Shown one piece after another: positions 45,229 to 54,890 of a stretch of DNA of 64,000 nucleotides (positions are counted from its first letter, which is position 1; every line of letters starts with the position of its first letter). Below the pieces are notes generated by a model. That model did no database searches, was not told where the DNA came from, and saw nothing but the letters and a program-made list of their open reading frames with translations. The position numbers and the translations under genes are program-made. Origin of the DNA: Methylomonas albis (GTDB lineage Bacteria; Pseudomonadota; Gammaproteobacteria; Methylococcales; Methylomonadaceae); NCBI RefSeq assembly GCF_014850955.1, contig NZ_JACXSS010000001.1, positions 5,296,836 through 5,360,835 of the forward strand, written 5' to 3'.

Positions 45229-46514
45229 CTAAGATTTTGATTAAGAACGGCCGTGTCGTCGATCCGGCCAACAACATCGACGCCATCGGCTCTGTCTGTA
45301 TCGCCGAAGGCAAGATAATCGCTGTGCTGGAGCAAGCCGCTGGTTTCACGCCCGAGCAGATTATCGACGCCAGCGGTCAAATCGTCTGCCCCGGCTTCGT
45401 CGATCTCAGCGTGCGTTTGCGCGAACCCGGCCATACCCAGAAAGGCAATATCCTCAGCGAAACCCGTGCGGCTCTGAGCGCCGGCGTTACCTCGCTATGC
45501 CTGCCGCCCGATACCAAGCCCTGCATCGATAGCCCGGCGGTGGTTGAGTTCATAAAAGACAAAGCCGAAAAAGCCGACTATCCGCAAATTCATAGCATAG
45601 GCGCATTGACCCAGCGCTTGGCAGGCACTGAACTCAGCGCGATGTTCGCGTTGAAACAGGCCGGCTGCATCGCCGTCAGCAATGCCAGCGAGCCGCTCGG
45701 CAATCTATTGATATTACGGCGGGCGATGGAATATGCCAGCAGCCACGATTTATTGCTAATGTTCCGTGCCAACGAAGCAGCCTTGTCCGGCAAGGGTTGT
45801 GCGCATGAAGGTGCGGTTGCTAGTCGTTACGGTTTACCGGGTATTCCGGAAGCCGCCGAATCGATTGCATTGGCCCAGTGTCTGGAATTAGCGGAGCTGA
45901 CCGGCTGCCGCGTGCATATCAGCCAAATCAGTTGCAAGCAATCGGTGATTAAATTGCAGCAGGCCAAGAAATACGGCTTGAATGTCACCGCCGACGCAGC
46001 TATCCATCAGCTGCATCTCACCGAAGATAACATCGCCCCCTTTGACAGCAATTACCACGTATTGCCGCCGCTACGTAGCGCCATCGACCGCCAATATTTA
46101 CGCGAAGGACTGCTTAACGGCACCATCGACGCGATTTGCTCCGACCACCAACCGCACGATCTGGATGCTAAACTCGGTGCATTTCCGGAAACCGAAGCGG
46201 GTGTTGCCGCGCTGGAAACCCTGTTGCCGTTGACGCTGGCATTGACCCGGCAACATCGCATCGGTTTGTCGCAAGCCATAGCCAGCCTGACCTGCAATCC
46301 GGCGCAAATTCTAGGTTTGGCGACCGGCGCATTAACGCCGGGTTATGCGGCCGATGTCTGTATTTTCGATCCGCAAGCCAGTTGGCAGGTTAACCGCGAC
46401 AACTGGTACAGCGCTGGCTGTAACACGCCGTATTGGCAGCAAACCCTCAGCGGACGCGTGACTCATACCTTGTTGGCCGGCAACACGGTTTATCGTTTGG
46501 CAGAGTTGTCGTGA
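45225..46514 (+). CDS. pyrX: dihydroorotase-like PyrC' subunit, probably inactive
   Basis: A 429-residue amidohydrolase-fold protein coupled to pyrB by an overlapping start. Active type I dihydroorotases bind zinc through D-x-H-x-H. Here the segment reads [15 protein letters not shown]: both histidines are replaced (Ser and Arg), so the zinc site is broken. This is the known property of the PyrC' subunit of Pseudomonas-type ATCase, which stabilises the PyrB complex without activity. The later motif ICSDHQPHD is kept. A true dihydroorotase must be encoded elsewhere. The alternative, an active enzyme with an unusual site, seems unlikely. Confidence 0.85.
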   Translation: MTKILIKNGRVVDPANNIDAIGSVCIAEGKIIAVLEQAAGFTPEQIIDASGQIVCPGFVDLSVRLREPGHTQKGNILSETRAALSAGVTSLCLPPDTKPCIDSPAVVEFIKDKAEKADYPQIHSIGALTQRLAGTELSAMFALKQAGCIAVSNASEPLGNLLILRRAMEYASSHDLLLMFRANEAALSGKGCAHEGAVASRYGLPGIPEAAESIALAQCLELAELTGCRVHISQISCKQSVIKLQQAKKYGLNVTADAAIHQLHLTEDNIAPFDSNYHVLPPLRSAIDRQYLREGLLNGTIDAICSDHQPHDLDAKLGAFPETEAGVAALETLLPLTLALTRQHRIGLSQAIASLTCNPAQILGLATGALTPGYAADVCIFDPQASWQVNRDNWYSAGCNTPYWQQTLSGRVTHTLLAGNTVYRLAELS

Positions 46515-46579
46515 ACAAGTTTGGATTTGCCGTTTCATCTCAATGCATGGAGCACCGCGTGCTCATTAAGGAATAAATC

Positions 46580-47284
46580 ATGAGTTGCATCAAAAACCGC
46601 CGTGCCGACGGCTCAACGTCGTCCAGTATCATCGACGACCTGAAAGGCGATCAATCTTGGCGGATTTTTCGCATCATTAGCGAATTTACCGAAGGTTTCG
46701 ACGAACTATCCGGTTTGTGCGATGCGATTTCGATTTTCGGTTCCGCCCGCTTGCCACCCGAGCATTTTTATTATCAAAAAACCGTGGAATTGGCGGAAAT
46801 GCTCAGTAAGGAAGGCTTTGCGGTCATCAGCGGCGGTGGCCCCGGTGTGATGGAAGCTGCCAACAAAGGCGCCATCCTGCACGATCAACCATCCATCGGC
46901 TTGAACATCGAATTGCCGATGGAGCAAACGCCCAATCCGTACCAAAATATTTCGCTGAATTTTCGCTACTTTTTCGTGCGCAAGGTGATGTTCGTGCGTT
47001 ATTCCATCGGCTACGTGTGTATGCCCGGCGGTTTTGGTACGTTGGACGAGTTCTTCGAAGCGTTGACCTTGATGCAAACCCACAAAATCTATCCGATTCC
47101 GCTAGTATTGTTTGGCACCGATTTCTGGAGTGGGCTGATGGACTGGATGAAAGCCAAGATGATGGAATACGGCACTATTTCCGAGGAAGATCTTAAATTG
47201 ATCACGGTCACCGACGATCCGCAACAAGTCGTCGACATCATGGTCGCCCATCGCGAATGGAAAGATCTGCAGCGCAAAAACTAA
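46580..47284 (+). CDS. LOG-family nucleotide monophosphate glycosidase
   Basis: A 234-residue Rossmann-fold protein of the LOG (TIGR00730) family, often misnamed lysine decarboxylase. It should hydrolyse the N-glycosidic bond of nucleoside monophosphates or cytokinin ribotides. The two signatures are ISGGGPGVMEAANKGA and CMPGGFGTLDEFFEALTLMQ, the latter the PGGxGTxxE catalytic loop. AAGGAA precedes the ATG. It follows pyrC' by 65 bp and may be in the same operon. Confidence 0.9.
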   Translation: MSCIKNRRADGSTSSSIIDDLKGDQSWRIFRIISEFTEGFDELSGLCDAISIFGSARLPPEHFYYQKTVELAEMLSKEGFAVISGGGPGVMEAANKGAILHDQPSIGLNIELPMEQTPNPYQNISLNFRYFFVRKVMFVRYSIGYVCMPGGFGTLDEFFEALTLMQTHKIYPIPLVLFGTDFWSGLMDWMKAKMMEYGTISEEDLKLITVTDDPQQVVDIMVAHREWKDLQRKN

Positions 47285-47350
47285 GCGCCGCGCAACTTTT
47301 CTGACTCAACTCGGTCACATGCCCGTTAAACATAAGGATTTTTTATACAC

Positions 47351-48337
47351 ATGACTGCGACAAGTCTTAGCCCTAGCCAAGCCGCCTTACAAAATCTCAA
47401 AACTCACATCAATACTCAGATCATCGGCCAGGAAGTCCTGGTGGAACGGATGTTGATTGCCCTGCTGGCCGATGGCCATCTGTTGGTGGAAGGTGCGCCC
47501 GGCCTGGCGAAAACCCGCGCCATCAACGTACTTAGTCAAGGCATAGAAGCCGACTTTCATCGGGTGCAATTTACCCCGGATTTGTTGCCGGCCGATTTGA
47601 CCGGTACCGAAATTTACCGGCCGCAGCAAGGTAGTTTCGAGTTTCAGAAAGGTCCGCTGTTTCATAACTTAATCCTGGCCGACGAAATCAACCGCGCGCC
47701 GGCCAAGGTACAGGCCGCGTTGCTGGAAGCGATGGCGGAACGGCAGATCACGGTCGGCAAGGCCACTTATCCACTGTCGCCCTTATTCATGGTCATGGCC
47801 ACGCAAAACCCCATCGAACAGGAAGGCACTTATCCGCTGCCGGAAGCGCAACTGGATCGATTTTTACTGCATGTAAAAATTGATTATCCCAATGCCGAAC
47901 ACGAGCAGGCCATCCTGCATCTGGCGCGCGCCGAGGCCAAGGGTGCTCTGCAAAACCAAGGCAGCGCATCGCCTAAAGTGAGCCAGCAAGCTTTATTCGC
48001 GGCGCGTGGCGAAGTGTTGGATTTATATTTGGCCGAAAGCTTGGAGCAATATTTGTTACAAATCGTCCTGGCTACTCGAAATCCGGGCGTTTACGGCCAG
48101 GACTTGGCCGGCTGGATTCAATACGGCGCCAGTCCGCGCGCCAGCATTGCGCTGGATCGTTGCGCCCGCGCTAAGGCCTGGTTACAACAGCGGGATTTCG
48201 TCGATCCCGGCGACATTCAGGACATGGCTTACGACGTGTTGCGCCACCGGCTGATTTTGTCTTACGAAGCGGAAGCGGAAGGCATTAGCAGCGATTATGT
48301 GATTAAAGAATTGATCGCCAGAATTGCCGTACCCTGA
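47351..48337 (+). CDS. MoxR-type AAA+ ATPase
   Basis: A 328-residue AAA+ chaperone ATPase of the MoxR family. Walker A is GAPGLAKTRAI near residue 45, Walker B is LILADEINRAPAKVQ near residue 105, and sensor 1 is FMVMATQNPIEQEGTYPLPEAQLDRF (seen in parts). It is the first gene of a Bat-type cluster, which probably assembles or activates envelope proteins in stress. The ATG is preceded by AAGGA, and its stop overlaps the DUF58 start (TGATG). Confidence 0.9.
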   Translation: MTATSLSPSQAALQNLKTHINTQIIGQEVLVERMLIALLADGHLLVEGAPGLAKTRAINVLSQGIEADFHRVQFTPDLLPADLTGTEIYRPQQGSFEFQKGPLFHNLILADEINRAPAKVQAALLEAMAERQITVGKATYPLSPLFMVMATQNPIEQEGTYPLPEAQLDRFLLHVKIDYPNAEHEQAILHLARAEAKGALQNQGSASPKVSQQALFAARGEVLDLYLAESLEQYLLQIVLATRNPGVYGQDLAGWIQYGASPRASIALDRCARAKAWLQQRDFVDPGDIQDMAYDVLRHRLILSYEAEAEGISSDYVIKELIARIAVP

Positions 48338-49254
48338 TGAATAAGTCGCCAGCGACCGACAACCCACGGGTTACGGTCACTCTTAAAGCCTTGGTGGATC
48401 TGGTCAAGCCGGCCGGTATGCTTAGCCTGGGGCATGCCAATATCCGCGCCGCGCAAAGCGGTAACTATCTATCGCATCTGAAAGGGCGTGGCATGGCTTT
48501 CGACGAAACCCGTCTTTATCAAGCAGGCGACGATGTGCGACGCATCGATTGGCGCGTCACCGCCCGCACGGATAAACCCCATAGCAAAATTTTCAAGGAA
48601 GAACGGGAAAGGCCCATGTTCATCGCGGTGGATTACCGTGCGACCATGGCTTTTGCTACGCGCGGCGTGTTCAAGTCCGTGCAGGCTGCCCGTTTGGCCG
48701 GTTTGTTGGCGTGGGCGGCTTTGAAGCAAGGCGATCGCATCGGCGGGCAGATTTTCAGCGACGACGGTTGCCAGGAATTGAAACCGCAAACCGGCAAGCC
48801 GGCGCTGTTGCGGTTTTTTAACGCGTTGATCAATCCCGCATATAACGGCGCGGCGGTGGTCAATCTGGCGCAACCCTTGGCCAGGCTGCTGCATCATGCC
48901 CGTCCCGGTAGCCGGGTGTATATTCTCAGCGATTTTCGCGGCATGAATAGTGCGGCGGAAAATCATCTGGCCAATTTGGCTCGGCATTGCGACGTGGTGT
49001 TGGTGCATATTGCCGATCCGCTGGAGAGCAGTTTGCCAAATCAGGGCCGCTATCGATTTACCGACGGCTGGCGCGAGGTGCTGATCGATAGCGGCGACAA
49101 GCAGCGTCTGCAAGCCTATCGGCAGCGCTTTCAGGACAGGCAGCAGTATCTGCAAAAGCTTGGCAACAAACTGCGTCTGACCTTAATACCCTGCTCTACC
49201 CAGCAAGCGCCTTTGGAAGCATTGAACGGAACCCGCGCGCGCCCAGCGGCTTAA
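48337..49254 (+). CDS. DUF58 protein of the Bat cluster
   Basis: A 305-residue VWA-like protein. The DUF58 core has the conserved GRGMAFDETRLYQAGDDVRRIDWRVTAR (seen as GMAFDETRLYQAGDD and RRIDWRVTAR), and the C-terminal SRVYILSDFRG is the VWA strand with DFRG. No membrane helix is present. It follows moxR by overlap, so MoxR and this protein probably form one complex, as in other Bat clusters. Confidence 0.85.
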   Translation: MNKSPATDNPRVTVTLKALVDLVKPAGMLSLGHANIRAAQSGNYLSHLKGRGMAFDETRLYQAGDDVRRIDWRVTARTDKPHSKIFKEERERPMFIAVDYRATMAFATRGVFKSVQAARLAGLLAWAALKQGDRIGGQIFSDDGCQELKPQTGKPALLRFFNALINPAYNGAAVVNLAQPLARLLHHARPGSRVYILSDFRGMNSAAENHLANLARHCDVVLVHIADPLESSLPNQGRYRFTDGWREVLIDSGDKQRLQAYRQRFQDRQQYLQKLGNKLRLTLIPCSTQQAPLEALNGTRARPAA

Positions 49255-49272
49255 CGCGTTCTCGACCAGGCC

Positions 49273-52200
49273 ATGCAAATCCCCCATTTACCCAACGCAG
49301 TAGATTTATCTTTGCCGGAGCTCGAAGGCCGAAATATCGCACCTGTTAGACCTCTGGTATTGCTGATGTATATCGGCGTATTGACTCTGCTGATGCTTGC
49401 CGGCGGCTGGATGGGCGTAAAAATGATCATTCCGCCCGGCTATGCCAGTCCATTGTGGCCGGCGGCCGGGATCGCGCTGGCCGCCTTGTTTATCGGTGGG
49501 CGCTACCTATGGCTGGGAGTTTGGCTAGGCGCGGCGCTGAGTAATTTCCTGGCGGCTATCGATTTTTCCGGCCAATTGACCACAGAGACCGTCATATCCT
49601 GTTTCGTGATCGGCGCCGGCAGTACTTTACAAGCATTGGCCGCCACGGCTTTGGTCAGAGCGTACATAGAGCCGGGGTTGCCGAAGCTGGATAGCCCAGG
49701 GACTATTCTTAAGTTTTTTGTTTTGGTTGGGCCGGTGGCGTGTTTGATAGCGCCCAGTATCGGCATTGTCATGCTGTATTCATTGGATTTGATGAGCTCG
49801 TCCGAGCTATGGTGGTCCTGGCGCAACTGGTGGGTTGGCGATAGTTTGGGCGTGATAATTGTTACCCCGCTGTTGTTTTGTTATTTCGGCCGGCCCCATG
49901 CGCTTTGGCAGGCACGGCGCTTAAGCGTAGCTTTGCCCTTGTTGGGTACATTGCTGGCATTGGTGCTGGTATTTTTGCAAGTATTTCAAGCCGAACGTGC
50001 GCGAATTCAGCAGGTTTTCGATAGCCGGGCGAGCGAAATAGAGCGTCTTTTGGTGGAATATAAAGTTGATGTGATCGACAGTACGCTGGCTTTAAGAGAT
50101 GTATTTTTGGCGTCCAACGATGTGAGTAGAGCCGAATTTACCGTATTTTCGCAGGGCATTCTGCAACGCCATCCGGAAATTCAAGCCCTGGAATGGCTGC
50201 CCCGTATCGTTCAAGCCGATTTGCCAGCCTTCGAACAAGCGATACGTGCCGAGGGATTTTCTAATTTCCAGGTAACAGAGCGTGATGGCTCGGGCCAACT
50301 GGTCAAGGCGACGGCCAGAACGGAATATTTTCCGATTATGTTTGTGGAGCCGATGGCTGGCAACGAAAAAGCTTTCGGCTTCGACTCCATATCAAATCCG
50401 CTTAGCCGCGAAGCAAAAAATCTTGCCCGTGCCAGCGGCAAACCCAGCGCTTCGCAAAAACTGATATTGATGCAGCGCGGCGATGTCGATCCCGGAATTT
50501 TGGTTTCCATTCCGGTTAGCCGGCACAGCGCTGCCGGAGATGCACTGGATATAGCCGGATTTGTTTCGGCCATCATTTTGCCAACCAGAATGGTGGAGAT
50601 TGTTACCAAGGGCTTGAATCTCGACGCACTAGGTATCGGCATCGACGACCTCAGCGCGCCGATCGGGCAAACGGGTTTGTTTGCAAAACCGGTGCGCAAC
50701 CCGGTACCGCTCAATTACCCATTACGGAAATGGCAACATAGTTTTCCATTCGTAGATCGCAACTGGCAAATCACCATCACACCCGATAGTCTGTTTATCA
50801 ACGAACAAGGTTCATCGCTACCCTTGATTACGCTAATCGGCGGCCTTTGTTTTACCAGCCTGTTGAGTATTTTACTGTTAATCATTAGTGGTAGAACCGC
50901 CTCCGTACAAGCCTTGGTGGAAGAGCGCACACAAGCGCTGGCCGATGCCGTTGCGGAGTTGCAAGTCTCGGCAAATATCGCCAGGGAGTCGGAATTAAAA
51001 CTTCGCACTATCGTCGACTCGGAGCCGGAATGCGTGAAACTGCTGGCGCGAGACGGCAGTTTGTTGCAAATGAATCGGGCCGGTCTGGATATGATAGAAG
51101 CCGATACCCTGGAGCAAGCGCAGCAAGGAAGCATGGAAAATTTGGTGCAGCCTAAGTATCGCGAGGCTTTCAACAGATTGAACCGGCGAGTATTTTCCGG
51201 CGCATCCGGAACCCTGGAGTTTGAGCTCGTCGGCCTGAAGGGCCGGCAACTTTGGCTGGACACCCATGCCGTACCCATGCGCGATGCCGAAGGCAATATC
51301 ACCGCCTTACTGGGTTTAACCCGCGACATTACTGAACGCAAGCAAGCCGAAGAGCATTTAAAGCTGGCCGCTCGCGTGTTCAGCGAAGCGCACGAAGGCA
51401 TTTTGATCACCGACGCAACCGCTACCATCATCGATGTCAATCCCACTTTTTGCGAGATTACCGGCTATAGCCGCAAAGAAGTCATTGGACGAAATCCCAG
51501 CATGTTGCAATCCGGTAAATACGCTCAGGATTTTTACCGGGATATGTGGCAAGCCTTGCGCGAAGCGCAGCATTGGCAGGGTGAATTGTGGAACCGGAAA
51601 AAAAATGGCGAGCTTTACGCGGAATGGCTGACGGTTTCCGCACTCTGCGATGGCTATGGTAACGTCACCCACTACATCGGGCTATTCTCCGATGTCACGC
51701 AAGCCAAGCAACAGCAACAACTGCTTGAATTGCTTGCCCATTACGACCCGCTTACCCGCTTGCCGAATCGGATTTTATTCGCAGATCGCCTGAATCAGGC
51801 TATCGCCCACAGCAAGCGGGAAAAATCGCTGTTGGCGATTTGCTTTCTCGACCTGGACGGTTTCAAACCGGTCAACGATCAATTCGGCCACGATGTCGGC
51901 GACCGAGTGCTGGTTGAAGTAGCTGAACGCATCAAAAACGCAATTCGCGCGGAAGACAGCGTTTCCCGGCACGGTGGCGACGAGTTCGCGCTATTGCTGG
52001 GCGATGTAGAGTCGATTGAACAATGCGAGCAAGCCATCATGCGTATTCATCAAGCGATTGCCCAGCCATATCTGATCGGCGATCAGCCGATTTCGGTCGG
52101 AGCCAGTAGCGGCTTTACCGTATATCCTCCGGATAACGCCGACGCCGACGCGTTATTACGGCATGCCGACTATGCGATGTATCAGGCCAAATTGGCTGGC

Positions 52201-53421
52201 AAAAACCGTTGTCAGCGGTTCGATGCCAACCGTGACCAGCAGATCATGCATCGCCATCAGCAGTTGCGCGACATCGAAGCAGCGTTTTTAAACAACGAGT
52301 TTTGCATGTACTACCAGCCCAAAGTCGACATCAAAACCGGCCGGGTCAAAGGCGTGGAAGCCTTGATTCGTTGGCAACATCCGCAGCGCGGCATGGTGCC
52401 GCCGCTGGAGTTTCTGCCGGTAATCGCCTCCACCGATCTGGAGATCCGCATCGGCAATTGGGTGATCGCCCAAGCCTGCGAGCAACTGGCGGGCTGGCAT
52501 GCGCGGGGCCTGCTGCTGGAGGTAAGTGTCAATATCTCCTCCTATCATCTGCTGTGGTCCGGCATTGGTGCTTATATCGAATCCACGCTGCAAAGCCATC
52601 CGGAAATAGATGCAAGCTATCTGCAATTGGAAATTCTGGAAAGTACCGCATTGGACGACCTATCGGCGGTAAATCGCATTATCAAAAGTTGCCGGCAACA
52701 GCTGGGTATCAGCGTGGCATTGGATGATTTCGGCACCGGTTATTCGTCCTTGACCCATTTGCGGCATTTGTCGGTGGATACCGTGAAAATCGACCAGACC
52801 TTTGTCCGCGATATGCTCGACGACCCGGACGACTATGCCATCATCGAAAGCGTGATCGACTTGAGTAAAGCCTTCAACCGGGAAGTCGTGGCGGAAGGCG
52901 TGGAAAGTCAGGAACAAGGTATCGTACTGCTGTTGCTGGGCTGCCGTGTGCTGCAAGGCTATGCGATTGCCCGGCCCATGCCGGCCGCGGCGATTGGCGA
53001 CTGGGTGATTGCTTACCAACCTTTCAGCGACTGGCAGTTTTATGCGGATGCCGAACTGTCGGCGAAACAAATCGCGATAGCGATTCGCCGTTTCGACACG
53101 CGGCAGTGGTTGCAGCGGGTGCAAGCCTGTTTATTTGCCGAGCCGCGCGATGCTGTGAAAAGCTGGCCGATCATGGAACAACGCCGCACCCATCTGGGAC
53201 GCTGGTTAAAGCGGGCGCAACAAGACAGACAGTATGGCCAGGATTGGCTGGAACGCATCGAACAATTGCAGCGGCAACTGCACGTGCTGGCCGAGAGTCT
53301 GCTAAAGCGTTATGAGGCAGGCCAACGCGAAGCCGCGCAGGCTGGATTTAACGATCTGCGGGCTATTCAGCAGCAAATCGACGACCTGCTGGTTTTGTAC
53401 ACCCCACTCCCCGACTTGTAA
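49273..53421 (+). CDS. MASE1-CHASE-PAS-PAS-GGDEF-EAL cyclic-di-GMP protein
   Basis: A 1382-residue inner-membrane signalling protein. Order: MASE1-type membrane sensor (about 30-220), a periplasmic CHASE domain (about 240-480, then a helix near 520-545), two PAS domains (about 575-690 and 695-815), GGDEF (about 830-985, intact GGDEF in RHGGDEFALL), EAL (about 1010-1250, intact EALIRW), and a helical C-terminal tail (about 1260-1382). Both catalytic motifs are intact, so it could make or break cyclic-di-GMP. The tail resembles the chemoreceptor zinc-binding (CZB) fold (RTHLGRWL...), but the usual zinc cysteine is a threonine. It sits inside the Bat cluster between DUF58 and DUF4381. Confidence 0.9.
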   Translation: MQIPHLPNAVDLSLPELEGRNIAPVRPLVLLMYIGVLTLLMLAGGWMGVKMIIPPGYASPLWPAAGIALAALFIGGRYLWLGVWLGAALSNFLAAIDFSGQLTTETVISCFVIGAGSTLQALAATALVRAYIEPGLPKLDSPGTILKFFVLVGPVACLIAPSIGIVMLYSLDLMSSSELWWSWRNWWVGDSLGVIIVTPLLFCYFGRPHALWQARRLSVALPLLGTLLALVLVFLQVFQAERARIQQVFDSRASEIERLLVEYKVDVIDSTLALRDVFLASNDVSRAEFTVFSQGILQRHPEIQALEWLPRIVQADLPAFEQAIRAEGFSNFQVTERDGSGQLVKATARTEYFPIMFVEPMAGNEKAFGFDSISNPLSREAKNLARASGKPSASQKLILMQRGDVDPGILVSIPVSRHSAAGDALDIAGFVSAIILPTRMVEIVTKGLNLDALGIGIDDLSAPIGQTGLFAKPVRNPVPLNYPLRKWQHSFPFVDRNWQITITPDSLFINEQGSSLPLITLIGGLCFTSLLSILLLIISGRTASVQALVEERTQALADAVAELQVSANIARESELKLRTIVDSEPECVKLLARDGSLLQMNRAGLDMIEADTLEQAQQGSMENLVQPKYREAFNRLNRRVFSGASGTLEFELVGLKGRQLWLDTHAVPMRDAEGNITALLGLTRDITERKQAEEHLKLAARVFSEAHEGILITDATATIIDVNPTFCEITGYSRKEVIGRNPSMLQSGKYAQDFYRDMWQALREAQHWQGELWNRKKNGELYAEWLTVSALCDGYGNVTHYIGLFSDVTQAKQQQQLLELLAHYDPLTRLPNRILFADRLNQAIAHSKREKSLLAICFLDLDGFKPVNDQFGHDVGDRVLVEVAERIKNAIRAEDSVSRHGGDEFALLLGDVESIEQCEQAIMRIHQAIAQPYLIGDQPISVGASSGFTVYPPDNADADALLRHADYAMYQAKLAGKNRCQRFDANRDQQIMHRHQQLRDIEAAFLNNEFCMYYQPKVDIKTGRVKGVEALIRWQHPQRGMVPPLEFLPVIASTDLEIRIGNWVIAQACEQLAGWHARGLLLEVSVNISSYHLLWSGIGAYIESTLQSHPEIDASYLQLEILESTALDDLSAVNRIIKSCRQQLGISVALDDFGTGYSSLTHLRHLSVDTVKIDQTFVRDMLDDPDDYAIIESVIDLSKAFNREVVAEGVESQEQGIVLLLLGCRVLQGYAIARPMPAAAIGDWVIAYQPFSDWQFYADAELSAKQIAIAIRRFDTRQWLQRVQACLFAEPRDAVKSWPIMEQRRTHLGRWLKRAQQDRQYGQDWLERIEQLQRQLHVLAESLLKRYEAGQREAAQAGFNDLRAIQQQIDDLLVLYTPLPDL

Positions 53422-53439
53422 GCGTTGTAGATATTCAAC

Positions 53440-53907
53440 ATGGAATCATTGCCTTTAAAAGACATTCATTTGCCCCCCTCTGTGACTTTTTGGCCGCCGG
53501 CGCCGGGCTGGTGGTTGCTAGCGGTATTGCTGCCGCTGTTAATTTTTTTGTGCCGGTATTTTTATAAACGCTTCCGCCGGCAAACGGCGGTCAAAACCGC
53601 CGGCAAATTGTTATCCGCCATTCGCCGGGATTGCGGGGCCGATGCCAGACAGACCTTGGTAGCGTTGTCTGCGTTGTTGCGGCGTGTAGCTATTAGTACT
53701 GCGCCGCGCAGCGATGCGGCCAGCTTGCGTGGCGAAGCTTGGTTGGCGTACCTGGACCAAGCTTTACCGGACGCGCCGTTTAGTCAAGGCTCCGGCCGCT
53801 GTCTGGCTGACGGCCATTATCGGCAAACGCCGCAGGCCGACGCCGAGCTGGAGGCATTGTTCGAGTTGTGCGAACGTTGGTTGAAACAACAGGCGAAAAA
53901 ACGATGA
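53440..53907 (+). CDS. DUF4381-family protein of the Bat cluster
   Basis: A 155-residue membrane-anchored protein. It begins PLKDIHLPPSVTFWPPAPGWW, the DUF4381 signature, followed by one helix (LLAVLLPLLIFLCRYFY) and a soluble part (RQTLVALSALLRRVAI, WLAYLDQAL). It is found between DUF58 and the VWA proteins in Bat clusters and probably links them at the membrane; its exact role is unknown. Its stop overlaps the batA start (ATGA). Confidence 0.85.
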   Translation: MESLPLKDIHLPPSVTFWPPAPGWWLLAVLLPLLIFLCRYFYKRFRRQTAVKTAGKLLSAIRRDCGADARQTLVALSALLRRVAISTAPRSDAASLRGEAWLAYLDQALPDAPFSQGSGRCLADGHYRQTPQADAELEALFELCERWLKQQAKKR

Positions 53908-54890
53908 TCGAATTGCTCTGGCCCTGGTTGTTATGCTTGTTGCCACTACCGCTGTTGTTGCGTTGGCTGTTGCCGGCGCGTGCCGTGGCCCAGCAGGCGG
54001 CATTGAAAGTACCTTTTCTGGACGATTTTGGTCCCAACGAAACTCGGGTGGTCAGCAGCGAACGACGCTGGCCCTTGTGGCTGGCGGCCTTGGCTTGGTT
54101 GTGTTTGCTGGTGGCCGCCGCGCGTCCGCAGTGGTTGGGCGAGCCTATCGAGCAAGCGGTCAGCGGCCGCGACTTGATGCTGGCGGTGGATGTATCCGGC
54201 AGTATGCAGGAAGAAGATTTCATCCTCGGCAAGCAGCGGGTGGATCGATTAACCGCGATTAAACAAGTGGCCGGTGATTTTATTCAACGCCGGGTCGGCG
54301 ACCGCCTGGGTTTAATCTTGTTCGGTACCCAAGCTTATTTGCACGTGCCGTTAACCTTTGATCGTAAGACGGTGCAAACCTTGTTGCACGAAGCGTTTAT
54401 CGGTATTACCGAGGATGATCCGAAAACCTCGATTGGCGATGCGATCGGTTTGGCGATTAAACGTTTGCAAGATCAAAAAGATGCCAGTCGGGTGCTGATT
54501 CTACTAACCGACGGCGCGAATACCGCCGGCGAATTAACGCCGTTAAAAGCCGCCGAACTCGCTGCCGACCATCACCTGAAAATTTACACGATAGGCATAG
54601 GCGCTGACGAAGTGTTGGTCCGTAGTCTGTTCGGCACCCGCCGGGTCAACCCCTCCGCCGATCTCGACGAAAAGACTCTGACGGCTATTGCCGACGCTAC
54701 CGGCGGCCACTATTTCCGGGCCCGCAATACCGAAGAGCTGGAAAAAATCTATAGAATGCTGGATCAGCTGGAGCCGGTCGAAAAAGACAAACAATATTTC
54801 CGGCCGCGCAGTGAGTTGTTCTATTGGCCGCTGGGTTTGGCTTTGTTATTGACGGGATGGTTAACACTGGCCCGATTGAGGTGGTCATGA
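53904..54890 (+). CDS. batA: VWA-domain membrane protein BatA
   Basis: A 328-residue inner-membrane protein. The ATG at 53904 overlaps the DUF4381 stop (ATGA). It has two N-terminal helices, a VWA domain with an intact MIDAS (AVDVSGSMQEEDF) and LILLTDGANTAG, and a C-terminal helix. In other bacteria BatA works with BatB and BatD in envelope-stress or aerotolerance. Its stop overlaps the batB start by ATGA. Confidence 0.9.
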   Translation: MIELLWPWLLCLLPLPLLLRWLLPARAVAQQAALKVPFLDDFGPNETRVVSSERRWPLWLAALAWLCLLVAAARPQWLGEPIEQAVSGRDLMLAVDVSGSMQEEDFILGKQRVDRLTAIKQVAGDFIQRRVGDRLGLILFGTQAYLHVPLTFDRKTVQTLLHEAFIGITEDDPKTSIGDAIGLAIKRLQDQKDASRVLILLTDGANTAGELTPLKAAELAADHHLKIYTIGIGADEVLVRSLFGTRRVNPSADLDEKTLTAIADATGGHYFRARNTEELEKIYRMLDQLEPVEKDKQYFRPRSELFYWPLGLALLLTGWLTLARLRWS

